This document shows positions 47,950 through 59,209 of a stretch of DNA of 64,000 nt, piece after piece. A program made the translations under genes and the position numbers. The DNA lies in contig NZ_JACHGT010000002.1 in the NCBI RefSeq assembly GCF_014202425.1, positions 520,999 to 584,998 on the forward strand. The letters run 5' to 3'. The notes under the pieces were generated by a model. It was not told the origin of the DNA and searched no databases. It saw only the letters and a program-made list of their open reading frames with translations. The DNA comes from Phytomonospora endophytica. GTDB lineage: Bacteria; Actinomycetota; Actinomycetes; Mycobacteriales; Micromonosporaceae. Each line of letters starts with the position of its first letter. The stretch's first letter is position 1.

Positions 47950-49014
47950 TCACCCGAAAACGGCGTACTCCTCCACCAGCCGCACGGCGTCCGGGTCCAG
48001 GTCGGCGCGCACCACCAGCTCGGCCACCGAAGCGAAAGGCCCCGACAGTTCGCGCATCGTCACGATGCGCTCGGCCGTCTTCGCGTCGACTCCGCGCATT
48101 GTCGCGAGGATCTCGGCGGGCGCGTGGTTGACGTCCACGAGGCCGCCGTCGTCGTAACCGAGGTCGAGGTCGGGGCGGCCGATGCCGAGTTCGTCGGCCA
48201 TGGCGGGGTCGTCGGCGAGGAGGCGGCGGGCGCGGGCGCGGCGTTCCCGGCGGGCGAGGACGCGGGCTTCGGCGTCGTCGGCGGGAATGACACGGCGGGG
48301 CGTGTCGTCGCCTTCGGCTCGCGGGAACATCTTGTTGCGGATCATGAACGCGTGGGCGGTGCCGCCGAGCATCAGCGCGAACAGCGAGATCATGGCGAGC
48401 GGATTGACGTTGGCGAACTGGCCGTCGTCGAGTTTCTGCGCGTCCATCGCGAACAGGGTGATGTAGGCGATCGCCATCCCCGCGTACAGGAACGCCGCGA
48501 TGCCGGCGACGACGGACTTCAGTTTCGCGGCGGCGTGCCCGAAGATGATGGGCGCGCTGAGCCCACCGGTGAGCAGCGGCGACAGTGCCCACAGGATCGA
48601 CCCGAACTGCCTCAGGGCTTCGCGGATGGCGGTCGGGTCGGCGTTGTTGATCGCCTTGAACAGCGAGTCCATGGCCTGCTGGACCTGGGGCGAGCGCGGG
48701 TGCCCGTGCGGTGAGCGCGGGTGGTGCCCGCTGGGGCGTCCGCCGTGGTGTCCCATCGGCGCGACGGCGCTGTCGGCGGCGTCGCGGGGCGCGGGCCACT
48801 GTTCGGGCTGGTTGACGAACTCGGTGTCGGGTACGACGTGGACGCCGAGGGCCCTGGCGGCGACGAGTTTGGGGTCGCGGGGGTTGACGGTGTCGTCGGC
48901 GACGATGTAGGTGACCGAGTCGAGGGCGTGGCGGGCGAGCCGCAGGCCGCGTTCGTGGGCGAGGCGCCTCGCGTTCGCGGCACCCGGGCCGGTGCCGAGG
49001 ACGAGGATGCGCAT
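47950..49014 (-). CDS. Membrane protein with N-terminal BRCT-like and C-terminal helix-hairpin-helix domains
   Basis: The ATG at 49014 (MRILVLGTGPGAANARRLAHE) gives 354 residues. Residues 1-70 read like a BRCT fold: SVTYIVADD and DPKLVAARALGVHVVPDTEFV are its middle and last helices. A His/Pro-rich linker follows (HHGGRPSGHHPRSPHGH), then about four TM helices (residues about 120-240), and a basic coiled region. A ComEA-like HhH pair closes the protein (VDVNHAPAEILATMRGVDAKTAERIV). Two DNA- or protein-binding modules flanking membrane helices is unusual. Function unknown. Confidence 0.72.
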   Translation of the reverse strand: MRILVLGTGPGAANARRLAHERGLRLARHALDSVTYIVADDTVNPRDPKLVAARALGVHVVPDTEFVNQPEQWPAPRDAADSAVAPMGHHGGRPSGHHPRSPHGHPRSPQVQQAMDSLFKAINNADPTAIREALRQFGSILWALSPLLTGGLSAPIIFGHAAAKLKSVVAGIAAFLYAGMAIAYITLFAMDAQKLDDGQFANVNPLAMISLFALMLGGTAHAFMIRNKMFPRAEGDDTPRRVIPADDAEARVLARRERRARARRLLADDPAMADELGIGRPDLDLGYDDGGLVDVNHAPAEILATMRGVDAKTAERIVTMRELSGPFASVAELVVRADLDPDAVRLVEEYAVFG

Positions 49015-49143
49015 GGGTGCCTCCGGCGGGGCGCGAGGGGTTGTCGGCCCATTGAACGGTATCCGGATTCCGTTGACGCGCAAGGCATCCGGCCGGGAGT
49101 CAGGGATTAATCAGGGGTGACTCATCCACCGGCCGGAGTGTTC

Positions 49144-49524
49144 CTACGACTTCCGGTACGCCCAGGCCTCCTCCGCGGCGGCGAGCGCTTCGGTGAGGGT
49201 GGCGCCGGTTCCGGCGATGACTCCGGCGGCGACGGCTCCTTCGACGAAGGGGGCGTCGGCGAGGCGCACGTCGCCGTCGAGGTCGTCGAGGAGGAGTCTC
49301 GCGGTGAGGACGGCGGAGCCGAGGTCGGCGAGGATGAGGACACCGTCGCCGCCGTCGGCGCGGGTGACGGCGTCGGTGATGAGTTCGGGGCTGGTCCCGA
49401 GGCCGCCGTCGGGGGTGCCGCCGGCGGGGATCACGCGGACGTCGGCGGCGAGTTGCGCGACGAGTTCGGCGGTGCCTTCGGCGAGTGTCCGGCTGTGGGA
49501 GACGAGGACGAGTCCGACGGTCAT
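49144..49524 (-). CDS. dhaM: PTS-dependent dihydroxyacetone kinase, phosphotransferase subunit
   Basis: 126 residues, only the EIIA-like domain of DhaM. The phospho-accepting histidine is His10 in LVLVSHSRTLAEG, and ADLGSAVLTARLLLDDL is conserved. It passes phosphate from the PTS (HPr) to ADP bound on DhaL. It lacks the fused HPr and EI-like domains of the E. coli protein, as is normal in actinobacteria. It overlaps dhaL by 4 nt. Confidence 0.93.
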   Translation of the reverse strand: MTVGLVLVSHSRTLAEGTAELVAQLAADVRVIPAGGTPDGGLGTSPELITDAVTRADGGDGVLILADLGSAVLTARLLLDDLDGDVRLADAPFVEGAVAAGVIAGTGATLTEALAAAEEAWAYRKS

Positions 49525-50123
49525 GTCAGCCCCGCCAGTGCCTCGAACAGCAGGGCGCTCGACGCGGCTCCGGGGTCGATGTGCCCGGCGGAGCGTTCAC
49601 CGAGGTAGCTGGCGCGGCCCTTGCGGGCGACGAGGGGCTTCGTCGCGTCGCGGCCCGACGCGGCGGCGTCGGCGGCCGCGCGGGCGGCGGTGGAGAAGTC
49701 GTCGCCGGTGAAGGCGGCGACGGCGGGGGCGAGCGCGTCGATCATGGTCTTGTCGCCTTCGGCGGCGCCGCCGAGCCTGCGGACGCCTTCGAGTCCGGCA
49801 CCGAGGGCGGCGGCGAAGGCGGTGGCCGTGGCGGTGGGGTCGTCGCCGAGGGCTTTGGCGGCCCTGCGCAGGAAGGTTCCGTAGAGGGGCCCGGAGGCGC
49901 CGCCGGTGGTGTTGACGAGTGCGGTCCCGGCGGCTTTGAGGACGGCTCCCGGGGTGTCGCCGACGGCCTCGGCGGCGGCGGCGAAGCCGCGGCGGAGGTT
50001 CAGGCCGTGGTCGCCGTCGCCGATGGCGGTGTCGAGGGCGGTGAGCTCGTCGGCGTGTTCGGTGACGAGGGCGGCCGTCGCGGCCATCCAGCGGGCGCAC
50101 AGCCCGGCGTCGACGGCGGTCAC
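49521..50123 (-). CDS. dhaL: Dihydroxyacetone kinase ADP-binding subunit
   Basis: The GTG at 50123 overlaps the dhaK stop (GTGA) and follows GAGGTGGGGA; it gives 200 residues. TAIGDGDHGLN carries the Mg-binding aspartates, and NTTGGASGPLYGTFL binds the nucleotide. All-helical barrel fold. It transfers phosphate from DhaM-loaded ADP to dihydroxyacetone held by DhaK. The internal overlaps on both sides indicate fixed stoichiometry. Confidence 0.95.
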   Translation of the reverse strand: MTAVDAGLCARWMAATAALVTEHADELTALDTAIGDGDHGLNLRRGFAAAAEAVGDTPGAVLKAAGTALVNTTGGASGPLYGTFLRRAAKALGDDPTATATAFAAALGAGLEGVRRLGGAAEGDKTMIDALAPAVAAFTGDDFSTAARAAADAAASGRDATKPLVARKGRASYLGERSAGHIDPGAASSALLFEALAGLT

Positions 50124-51106
50124 CGTCCCCACCTCAGCGCGGGCGTCTCGACGGGCGCGTCCCACAGGTCCAGCAGCCTCGGCGTGAGGTTCATGACCGT
50201 GATCGAGCAGCCGGCCATGTCGAGGGAGGTCACGTAGTTCCCGACGAGGCTGCGGCTCACCGTGACCCCGCGCGCGTTCAGCCAGTGCGCGACCTCGGCG
50301 AACATCGCGTACAGCTCGATCAGCGGCGTCGCGCCCATCCCGTTGACCATGACGAGCGCCTCGCCCGTCAGCGGCATGTCCGTCGCGATCGCGTCGAGGG
50401 CCTCGGCGGCGATGTCTCGCGCGGGCGCGAGGGGTCCGCTGCGGCGTCCCGGTTCGCCGTGGATGCCGACGCCCCATTCCATCTCGTCGTCGCCGAGCGG
50501 GAAACCCGGCCGCCCGACCGCCGGGACCGTGCCCGCCGACAGCGCCACCCCGTAGGACCGCGACCGCGCGTTCACCTCCCGCGCGAGCTCGTGGACGACG
50601 GCGAGCGACTCCCCCGCCTCGGCCGCCGCGCCCGCGATCTTCTCGACGAACACCGTCGCGCCCGTCCCGCGCCGCCCGGCGGTGTGCGTGGAATCGGTCA
50701 CGGCGACGTCGTCGTCGACGATCACGGTCGCCACCTCGATGTCGTCGTCGTCGAGCAGTTCGGCGGCGAGGGCGAAGTTGAGGACGTCGCCCGTGTAGTT
50801 CTTCACGACGTGCAGGACGCCCACACCGCCGTGCACGGCCTCCGTCGCGGCCTGGACCTGCCCCGGAACGGGTGAGGTGAACACCTCCCCCGGACAGGCC
50901 GCGTGCAGCATGCCCGGCCCGACGAAACCCGCGTGCAGCGGCTCGTGCCCCGAGCCGCCGCCCGAGACCAGCGCGACCTTCCCCGGCGACGGCGGTCTCG
51001 TCACGATCCGCTGCTCAAGGTCCACCGTCAGACCCGGGTGGGCGGCGGCGAAACCGTCGAGCGCGTCGGTGAGCAACGTCTCAGGCGTATTGATCAGCTT
51101 CTTCAT
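50120..51106 (-). CDS. dhaK: Dihydroxyacetone kinase substrate-binding subunit
   Basis: The ATG at 51106 with GAGGT 5 nt upstream is preferred to the GTG at 51118, giving 328 residues. [25 protein letters not shown] is the DhaK N-terminal signature (read in parts). The histidine that covalently binds dihydroxyacetone lies in [12 protein letters not shown]. It is the first gene of the dhaKLM operon, which feeds dihydroxyacetone phosphate to glycolysis. No glycerol dehydrogenase is nearby. Confidence 0.95.
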   Translation of the reverse strand: MKKLINTPETLLTDALDGFAAAHPGLTVDLEQRIVTRPPSPGKVALVSGGGSGHEPLHAGFVGPGMLHAACPGEVFTSPVPGQVQAATEAVHGGVGVLHVVKNYTGDVLNFALAAELLDDDDIEVATVIVDDDVAVTDSTHTAGRRGTGATVFVEKIAGAAAEAGESLAVVHELAREVNARSRSYGVALSAGTVPAVGRPGFPLGDDEMEWGVGIHGEPGRRSGPLAPARDIAAEALDAIATDMPLTGEALVMVNGMGATPLIELYAMFAEVAHWLNARGVTVSRSLVGNYVTSLDMAGCSITVMNLTPRLLDLWDAPVETPALRWGR

Positions 51107-51268
51107 CAGCGACCTCACAACAGGCGTGTCCCCGCCACGCTAGCGGCAACGCACCCGTCCCCGGGGCCACCGGCCGTGGAATAGTCGGAGGGAAGAAGTC
51201 GTTGCGATACCCGTGGACGGTATGAGCCGTCCGCGAACCGAGAGAGTACCGGCGAAGCTGGAGGACCC

Positions 51269-51628
51269 ATGGCCACCGTGGACCTGACCAAGGACACGTT
51301 CGAGAAGGCGATCAGCGAAGAGGGAATCGTCCTCGTCGACTTCTGGGCGGACTGGTGCGGTCCGTGCAAGCGCTTCGCACCGACCTACTCCAAAGTCAGC
51401 GAGCAGCACGAGGACGTCACCTTCGGCAAGGTCGACACCGAAGCCGAACAGGACCTCGCCCGCGCCGCCGGCATCAGTTCCATCCCGACCGTGATGGCCT
51501 TCCGCGACGGGATCCTCGTCTTCGCGCAGCCCGGCATCCTCCCCGAGAGCGGCCTCAACGCCGTCATCGAGAAGGTCAAGGAGCTCGACATGGACGACGT
51601 GCGCAAGCAGATCGAGGCGCAGGGCTAG
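51269..51628 (+). CDS. trxA: Thioredoxin
   Basis: 119 residues. The active site is FWADWCGPCK, and the cis-proline loop is SSIPTVMAF. TKDTFEKAISEEGIVLVDF matches the thioredoxin start, with GGAGG before the ATG. It is a cytosolic disulfide reductase. The gene is slightly longer than E. coli TrxA because of a C-terminal helix (VKELDMDDVRKQIEAQG). It stands alone with a terminator after it. Confidence 0.95.
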   Translation: MATVDLTKDTFEKAISEEGIVLVDFWADWCGPCKRFAPTYSKVSEQHEDVTFGKVDTEAEQDLARAAGISSIPTVMAFRDGILVFAQPGILPESGLNAVIEKVKELDMDDVRKQIEAQG

Positions 51629-51657
51629 TACGGCCCGCGACGCGGCCGGCAACGTTC

Positions 51658-51682
51658 GGGCCGGTGCCCAGGGCACCGGCCC
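51658..51682. terminator. Bidirectional terminator between trxA and the DM13 gene
   Basis: GGGCCGGTGCCC (51658-51669) and GGGCACCGGCCC (51671-51682) are perfectly complementary. TT follows on the plus strand. It serves the two convergent genes. Confidence 0.85.
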
Positions 51683-51703
51683 TTACCTGTGCCCGCGCGT
51701 CGG

Positions 51704-52264
51704 TCAGGCCGTCGCCAGGGGCGCGGCGCCGAAGGACACGCTGAACCGTTCGCACCAGATCGTCACGCTCGTCACCTTGCTCAGGTCCGTGTCGGCGGGG
51801 ACCTCGTAGAGCTGATCGCCCTTGTTGCCCTTGAGCTCGCCCAGTTCGACGTGGTAGCCGTCGTCGAACACGAACCAGTCCTCGCCGACCTCCTGGTCGG
51901 TGATCCACACGCGCAGGTCGGGGCCGTCGCTCGTCTTCAGGCCGGCGATGGCCAGCACGACCGTCCCGTCGGGCTGCTCGAAGAGCTGGGCCTTGCCGCT
52001 CGTGTCGTGCTCGTGGGTGATGAAGTCGCCTTCGGCGAGCAGGTGCGCGACGGTCGGGTCGTCGTTCGTCGACGGGGCTTCGGAGCCGTCCGGCGCTCCC
52101 TGGGCACCGCCGGAGGGCGCGGCGGCGATGGGCAGGTCCTCGTCGACGGTCGTGGTGGTCCACAGCTTCCACGGCTGGAACCAGAACAGGCCGAAGGCGA
52201 TCGCGACGACGACCGCCCCGGCCACGACCCAGGCGACGGGTTTACGGGCGAGCTTGCTCAACAT
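51704..52264 (-). CDS. Membrane-anchored DM13-domain protein
   Basis: 186 residues. One N-terminal membrane helix (VAWVVAGAVVVAIAFGLFWF) is followed by a 45-residue linker. The DM13 domain has EHDTSGKAQLFEQPDGT, TSDGPDLRVWIT, and the terminal conserved cysteine segment TIWCERFSVSFGAAPL. DM13 is proposed to be a cytochrome-like redox or electron-transfer module acting outside the cell. It converges on trxA. The role is otherwise unknown. Confidence 0.83.
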   Translation of the reverse strand: MLSKLARKPVAWVVAGAVVVAIAFGLFWFQPWKLWTTTTVDEDLPIAAAPSGGAQGAPDGSEAPSTNDDPTVAHLLAEGDFITHEHDTSGKAQLFEQPDGTVVLAIAGLKTSDGPDLRVWITDQEVGEDWFVFDDGYHVELGELKGNKGDQLYEVPADTDLSKVTSVTIWCERFSVSFGAAPLATA

Positions 52265-52332
52265 GACTCAATCCCACCCGATTCCCGCGGCGAACGCCAG
52301 GGTTGTCGCGCTTACGAAACGGTTACCGGCGG

Positions 52333-55077
<2,745 letters not shown>

Positions 55078-55219
55078 GCTCGGTCTCCCTCGTGACGGGG
55101 GGTGGACGGCGCTGTCCGTGGTCGGAAGGGATATTACCGAAGGCCGGCGGGCGCGAACCCGTCGCGACGACTTCGCCGAGTGAGACCCACCTCACGGGTC
55201 GCGCGGGCGGCCGCGCCCG

Positions 55220-56290
55220 TCAGAGCGGCGCGAAGGTCACGGCGTACTCCGCCGGCGGGGGTCCCTTCGACCACTTCGTGGCCGCCGTCGCGTCCGACCA
55301 CACCGCGCGCATCGGGCCGTCCGGATGCACCCGCAGCGTCGCGCCCTCCGCCGTCGCCGGAATGCCGAAGACCGGGCCGGCACACGTGACACCCTCGCCG
55401 GAACGGTCACTGAGGTCGTCGACGTCGTCGTTGGCGGGCGCGACGGTCTCACCGCCGACGACGAGGCTGTAACTGTCGGCCGCCGACAGCCGCCACTCCA
55501 CGGCCGGTTCGTGCTTCGACACCTCCGGCGAGAAACCCCAGTAGGCGTCCGACGAGCAGGTCACCGCGAAACGCAGCCACACCCGGCCGTCGCCGGCCCA
55601 GCGCTCACCATGGCGGTCCCAGGGCCCGCGCGCGGCCGCCGAGAAGGTGAGACTCAGGCTCACGTCGCGCGTGACCCCCTTGGCCGTGACATCACCGCTC
55701 TGCTCATAGGACTCGGCGAAGGCGACGTACTCGGCGAAACCATAGAACTCGGGGATCTCGCCGACACGCGTGCCGTCACGCAGATTCAGGCCCTGCCCGC
55801 GACCCTCCGTCGTCACCGAAAGCGTGACCGCGACGCCCACCGGCGCCACCACCGCGAGCAGGTCACCGCACTCCAGAGGATCGTCGAGGACGATCACGCG
55901 CTCCCCGACCACGACCTCCGACGCCAAACCGGCGGCATTGCCGCCCCAGTCGGAACACCGCTGCGTGGCGACCTGCGTCAGCACGAACTCGTGGCCCGCA
56001 GGGGCATGCAGCGGACCGCGAAGACCGTACGCGGAAGCCTCGACGGCATCGATATCGCGAGTCACGGACACCACACGCTGCTGCAACGAGAAGTCCGCAC
56101 CGATGAGGAGACCCTCAGTGCCGGAAGCCGCGAAGACACGACCACCGTCCAAAGTAGGCGAAAGATCGCCATCCGCCTCCACCACGACCCAGAAGTCGAC
56201 GGGCGCATCGACAGCCGGAGAAGAAGGACGACCACAACCGGAAAGAACCAACACGAGCACGAACAGCACGCGAAACCGCCGAGCGGGCAT
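55220..56290 (-). CDS. Lipoprotein of unknown function
   Basis: 356 residues. The signal RFRVLFVLVLVLSGC ends in a lipobox LSGC. The mature protein is beta-rich, acidic, with six further cysteines (CSDWGG, LECGDL, VTCSSDAYWG, GVTCAGPVFG). The motif WDRHGERWAGDGRVWLRF suggests a carbohydrate- or ligand-binding beta-sandwich, but I cannot name a family. It lies upstream of repeat cluster D, whose satellites begin about 40 nt before its start. Confidence 0.7.
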   Translation of the reverse strand: MPARRFRVLFVLVLVLSGCGRPSSPAVDAPVDFWVVVEADGDLSPTLDGGRVFAASGTEGLLIGADFSLQQRVVSVTRDIDAVEASAYGLRGPLHAPAGHEFVLTQVATQRCSDWGGNAAGLASEVVVGERVIVLDDPLECGDLLAVVAPVGVAVTLSVTTEGRGQGLNLRDGTRVGEIPEFYGFAEYVAFAESYEQSGDVTAKGVTRDVSLSLTFSAAARGPWDRHGERWAGDGRVWLRFAVTCSSDAYWGFSPEVSKHEPAVEWRLSAADSYSLVVGGETVAPANDDVDDLSDRSGEGVTCAGPVFGIPATAEGATLRVHPDGPMRAVWSDATAATKWSKGPPPAEYAVTFAPL

Positions 56291-56326
56291 GAAGAGCACC
56301 CTAATAGGCGAGAGACACCGACGGGG

Positions 56327-57500
56327 GCGGTGGGGACTCGGCTCGCGGGGGGAACGAGCGAAGCGCAGCTCGGGGTTGTGGGGTGGCTTGGGGCCCGGTG
56401 GGGGTGGGTGAACAGACCCGGTACCCGGCCTTGGGGGGTGAACAGACCCGGTACCCGGCGTTGGGGGGTGAACAGACCCGGTTCCCGGTGTTGGTGGGTG
56501 AGGTTTGAAGGGCCTGTGCTTGTTGGGGCGGCGCGAACGAAACCGCCTGCCAGGTATGGGATCGGGCTGCGGCCCGCCGCCGGTGCCGGGTCCCCGGCCA
56601 GGGCGGGCGATCGAAGCGAGACACGCTGTGGGCGAGACGGCTGCGGCCGGATCCCCGGCGCGGGTGGGCATGCGAAGCGAAACTCGCCCGCAGTAGACAC
56701 CGCTACGGCCAGAATTCCTTGCCCGCGTGGGCGATCGAAGCGAGACACGCTGTGGGCGAGACGGCTGCGGCCGGGTCCCCGGCGTGAGCGGGCAAGCGAA
56801 GCGAGACACGCTGTGAGCGAGACGGCTGCGGCCGGGTCCCCGGCGTGAGCGGGCAAGCGAAGCGAGACTCGCGCTCGCGAGGTCGTGTCTCGGGTCCCGG
56901 ACCTGCGTGGGCGAGCGAAACGGGACTCGCCCGTCGCGCGACAGCGCTGCGGCAGGCGACCCACGGTGAGCGGGACGCGAAGCCGGGGCTTGCGCTCGCA
57001 TAGGCCAGGTCTGCGGCGGGCCAAGCGAAGCGAGACTCACGCTCGCCGGGCCGCGTCTTAGGCACCCGGGCCCGAGTGGGCCGCGAAGCAAGACTCACGC
57101 TTGGCAAGATCGCTGCGGCCGGGGTTCCCGGCCCGCGAGGGCGAACGAAGCGAGGCTCACGCTTGTGGGGTCGGCGTCTTGGGTTCCCAGTCTTGGTGGG
57201 TGAACAAACCCGGTTCCCGGCGTTGGTGGGTGAGCTTGAAGAGCCTGTGCTTGTTGGGGCGGCGCGAACGAAACCGCCTTTGCGGCATGGGATCGGGCTG
57301 CGGCCCGCCGCCGGTGCCGGGTCCCCGGCCAGGGCGCCGAAACGCGGCCAGGTCCCCAGCCCGCGGGGGCGAGCGCGCGCGAGACTCACCCTTGGCGGAC
57401 CGCCGCGGCCAGGTCCCCGACCCGCGGGGGCGAGCGAAGCGAGACTCACGCCCCCAGGTCCCGGCGCGGGTGCGGAAACACAGCCGCGCCCCCCACTTCA
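56327..57500 (+). repeat. Repeat cluster D: two 72-bp cores plus satellites
   Basis: Plus-strand cores at 56526-56597 and 57257-57328 with leaders containing GGTGGGTGAGG and GCCTGTGCTTGTTG. About ten 60-bp satellites with GAGCGAAGCGAGAC lie between and after them. A stretch around 56655-56760 (CGCGGGTGGGCATGCG ... CAGTAGACACCGCT ... CAGAATTCC) is nearly identical to cluster A at 15475-15580, indicating recent copying. It lies between two divergent genes, so both promoters must be near or within it. Confidence 0.93.
56409..56498 (+). repeat. Three 30-bp direct repeats
   Basis: Units at 56409-56438, 56439-56468 and 56469-56498 contain TGAACAGACCCGG, then TACCCGG, ending TTGGGGGG. They precede the first core of cluster D, and single related copies occur before cores in cluster A (15261-15290) and again at 57201-57230. 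Confidence 0.88.
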
Positions 57501-57630
57501 CACCACCCCCGTGCCGCCCTCCCGCGCCCGCCCCCGCATCGCTTGCCGTACACCGAAAGCGTTCGTCGCCGCCGTCGGTCCTGTCGCCGTCATCGGCTAC
57601 CCTCACGTCCACAAAGGAGAGTGACTACTC

Positions 57631-58443
57631 ATGGTGATGGGTCCGACGCACGCCGTTTCGGGTGCCGCGATCTGGCTGGCCGGGTCGGCCGTCGCCGACG
57701 CCGTCTACAACGTCCACCAGACGCCCGCCGAGCTCATGGTCGGCACGATCGTCTGCGCCGGCGGCGCCCTGCTCCCCGACCTCGACTGCGCCGGACGCGT
57801 CCTGAAGAACCGCGGCGGCTCGACCGTCGCGCGCACCTTCGGGCCGGTCACCATGATCATGGCCGAGGCCACCGAGCGGATCGCGTGGGGCTTCTACTCC
57901 ATCACCCGCACCAAGAAGGACGGCAAGCGCAACAACGGCCACCGCACCCTCACGCACTCCTGGATGTTCGCCGGACTCATCGGCCTCCTCTTCGGCTGGC
58001 TCGCCAGCGACTTCGGCAAACCCGCCGTCATCCCCATCCTCTTCTTCATGATCGGCCTGGCCATGCGCGGCCTCATGGCCGAGTTCGCCAAGGAGAAGGG
58101 CTGGTTCGTCATCGTGGTGGTATCGGCCGTCGGCGCCTTCGCGGCCTACCGATCACTACCCGAAAGCCGCTCCTACTGGCTCATAGGCATAGCCGTGGCG
58201 GCGGGCTGCGTCATCCACACCCTCGGCGACATCATCACCAAGATGGGCTGCCCGCTCTTCTTCCCACTCCCCATCAAGAAGCAGGTCTGGTACGAGATCG
58301 GCGTCCCCGACAAGATGGCCGTCAAAGTCGGCGGACCCTTCGAGAAGAAGGTCCTCACCCCCGGCTTCACCATCCTCGGCGGCATCGCCGCGATCGCCAT
58401 GCTGCCCGAGGTGCGCGCGGCGATCGTCAAACTCCTGGAATGA
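57631..58443 (+). CDS. DUF457/YdjM-type membrane-bound metal-dependent hydrolase
   Basis: 270 residues, with AAGGAG about 11 nt upstream of the ATG. MGPTHAVSGAAIWLAG, GGALLPDLDC, NGHRTLTHSWMF and VIHTLGDIITKMGCPLFFPLP carry the conserved His/Asp residues of the LexA-regulated YdjM family, interspersed with about five TM helices. The reaction is not established for most members; some resemble phospholipid hydrolases. Its last 17 nt overlap the convergent oxygenase gene. Confidence 0.87.
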   Translation: MVMGPTHAVSGAAIWLAGSAVADAVYNVHQTPAELMVGTIVCAGGALLPDLDCAGRVLKNRGGSTVARTFGPVTMIMAEATERIAWGFYSITRTKKDGKRNNGHRTLTHSWMFAGLIGLLFGWLASDFGKPAVIPILFFMIGLAMRGLMAEFAKEKGWFVIVVVSAVGAFAAYRSLPESRSYWLIGIAVAAGCVIHTLGDIITKMGCPLFFPLPIKKQVWYEIGVPDKMAVKVGGPFEKKVLTPGFTILGGIAAIAMLPEVRAAIVKLLE

Positions 58444-59209
58444 CGACGGGCGGCGACAGGTCGCTCCCGCTCACCGTGTAGTCCACCGCCGGGTACGCGA
58501 AGTCCGTCTCCTCGTTCTCCCTGCGCCGCAACCGGTAGAACTCACGGCCGGCCTCGTCGTCGGCCACCGACAGACGCGAACCGCCCGGAAGGTACGCGTG
58601 CCCGTCACGGAACCGCAGAAGCGTCTTCGACATGCGGAAGGTCACGCCGAGCCACCGGTTGCCGGCGGCCCCCACCGGCGCGTCCAGCACGATCTTGTGC
58701 CTGAGCCGGCGGTTGGCCGCGACGGAGAACACGACGGCCCCGTGGTGGGCGAGCGCGACCTCGTGACCATCCACATCGGACGACTTCGACTCGAAGACCA
58801 GTTTCCGCGCCGGTCCCTCCGGGTGCTCGTAGCAGGAGAACACCGCGATGAACGACTCCGGCTCCAGGTCGAGGGCCTGGTCGGAGTGGGCGCCCATCCG
58901 CCGGTAGGCGTTGGTGTAGCACTCGATGAGGGCGTTGTTGAAGCCGACGGGAAGTCCCGCGCACTCCCGGATCCGCCGCGCGAGCCGCTCGTGCACCTCC
59001 CGGAACGGTTGCGGCGGCGCGGTGTAGCGCGTCGTGGTCCGCACGAGCGGCACGGCGCCGGTCTCGTCGGGCCTGGTGAGCACGCCGCCCCGCCGCCCCT
59101 TTCCCAGGTCCTCCATGCGAACCGAGGCCGACAGTTCCGCGAACAGGTCCACATCGGACGGCAGTTCGCACACGGTGATCTCGTCGGCGACGCTAGATCC
59201 GCGGTGCAC
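58427..59209 (-). CDS. AlkB-like 2OG-Fe(II) oxygenase 1
   Basis: 260 residues from a GTG inside the upstream gene's end. The facial triad is His108-x-Asp110 (MGAHSDQALDLEP) and His171 (RRLRHKIVLD), with the 2-oxoglutarate arginine at about 192 (GVTFRMSKT). NNALIECYTNAYRRMGAHSD fits the AlkB-like jelly-roll start, and TTTRYTAPPQPF resembles the substrate lid. These enzymes oxidatively demethylate nucleic acids or modify small molecules. It overlaps oxygenase 2 by 17 nt. The substrate is unknown. Confidence 0.78.
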   Translation of the reverse strand: MHRGSSVADEITVCELPSDVDLFAELSASVRMEDLGKGRRGGVLTRPDETGAVPLVRTTTRYTAPPQPFREVHERLARRIRECAGLPVGFNNALIECYTNAYRRMGAHSDQALDLEPESFIAVFSCYEHPEGPARKLVFESKSSDVDGHEVALAHHGAVVFSVAANRRLRHKIVLDAPVGAAGNRWLGVTFRMSKTLLRFRDGHAYLPGGSRLSVADDEAGREFYRLRRRENEETDFAYPAVDYTVSGSDLSPPVVIPGV

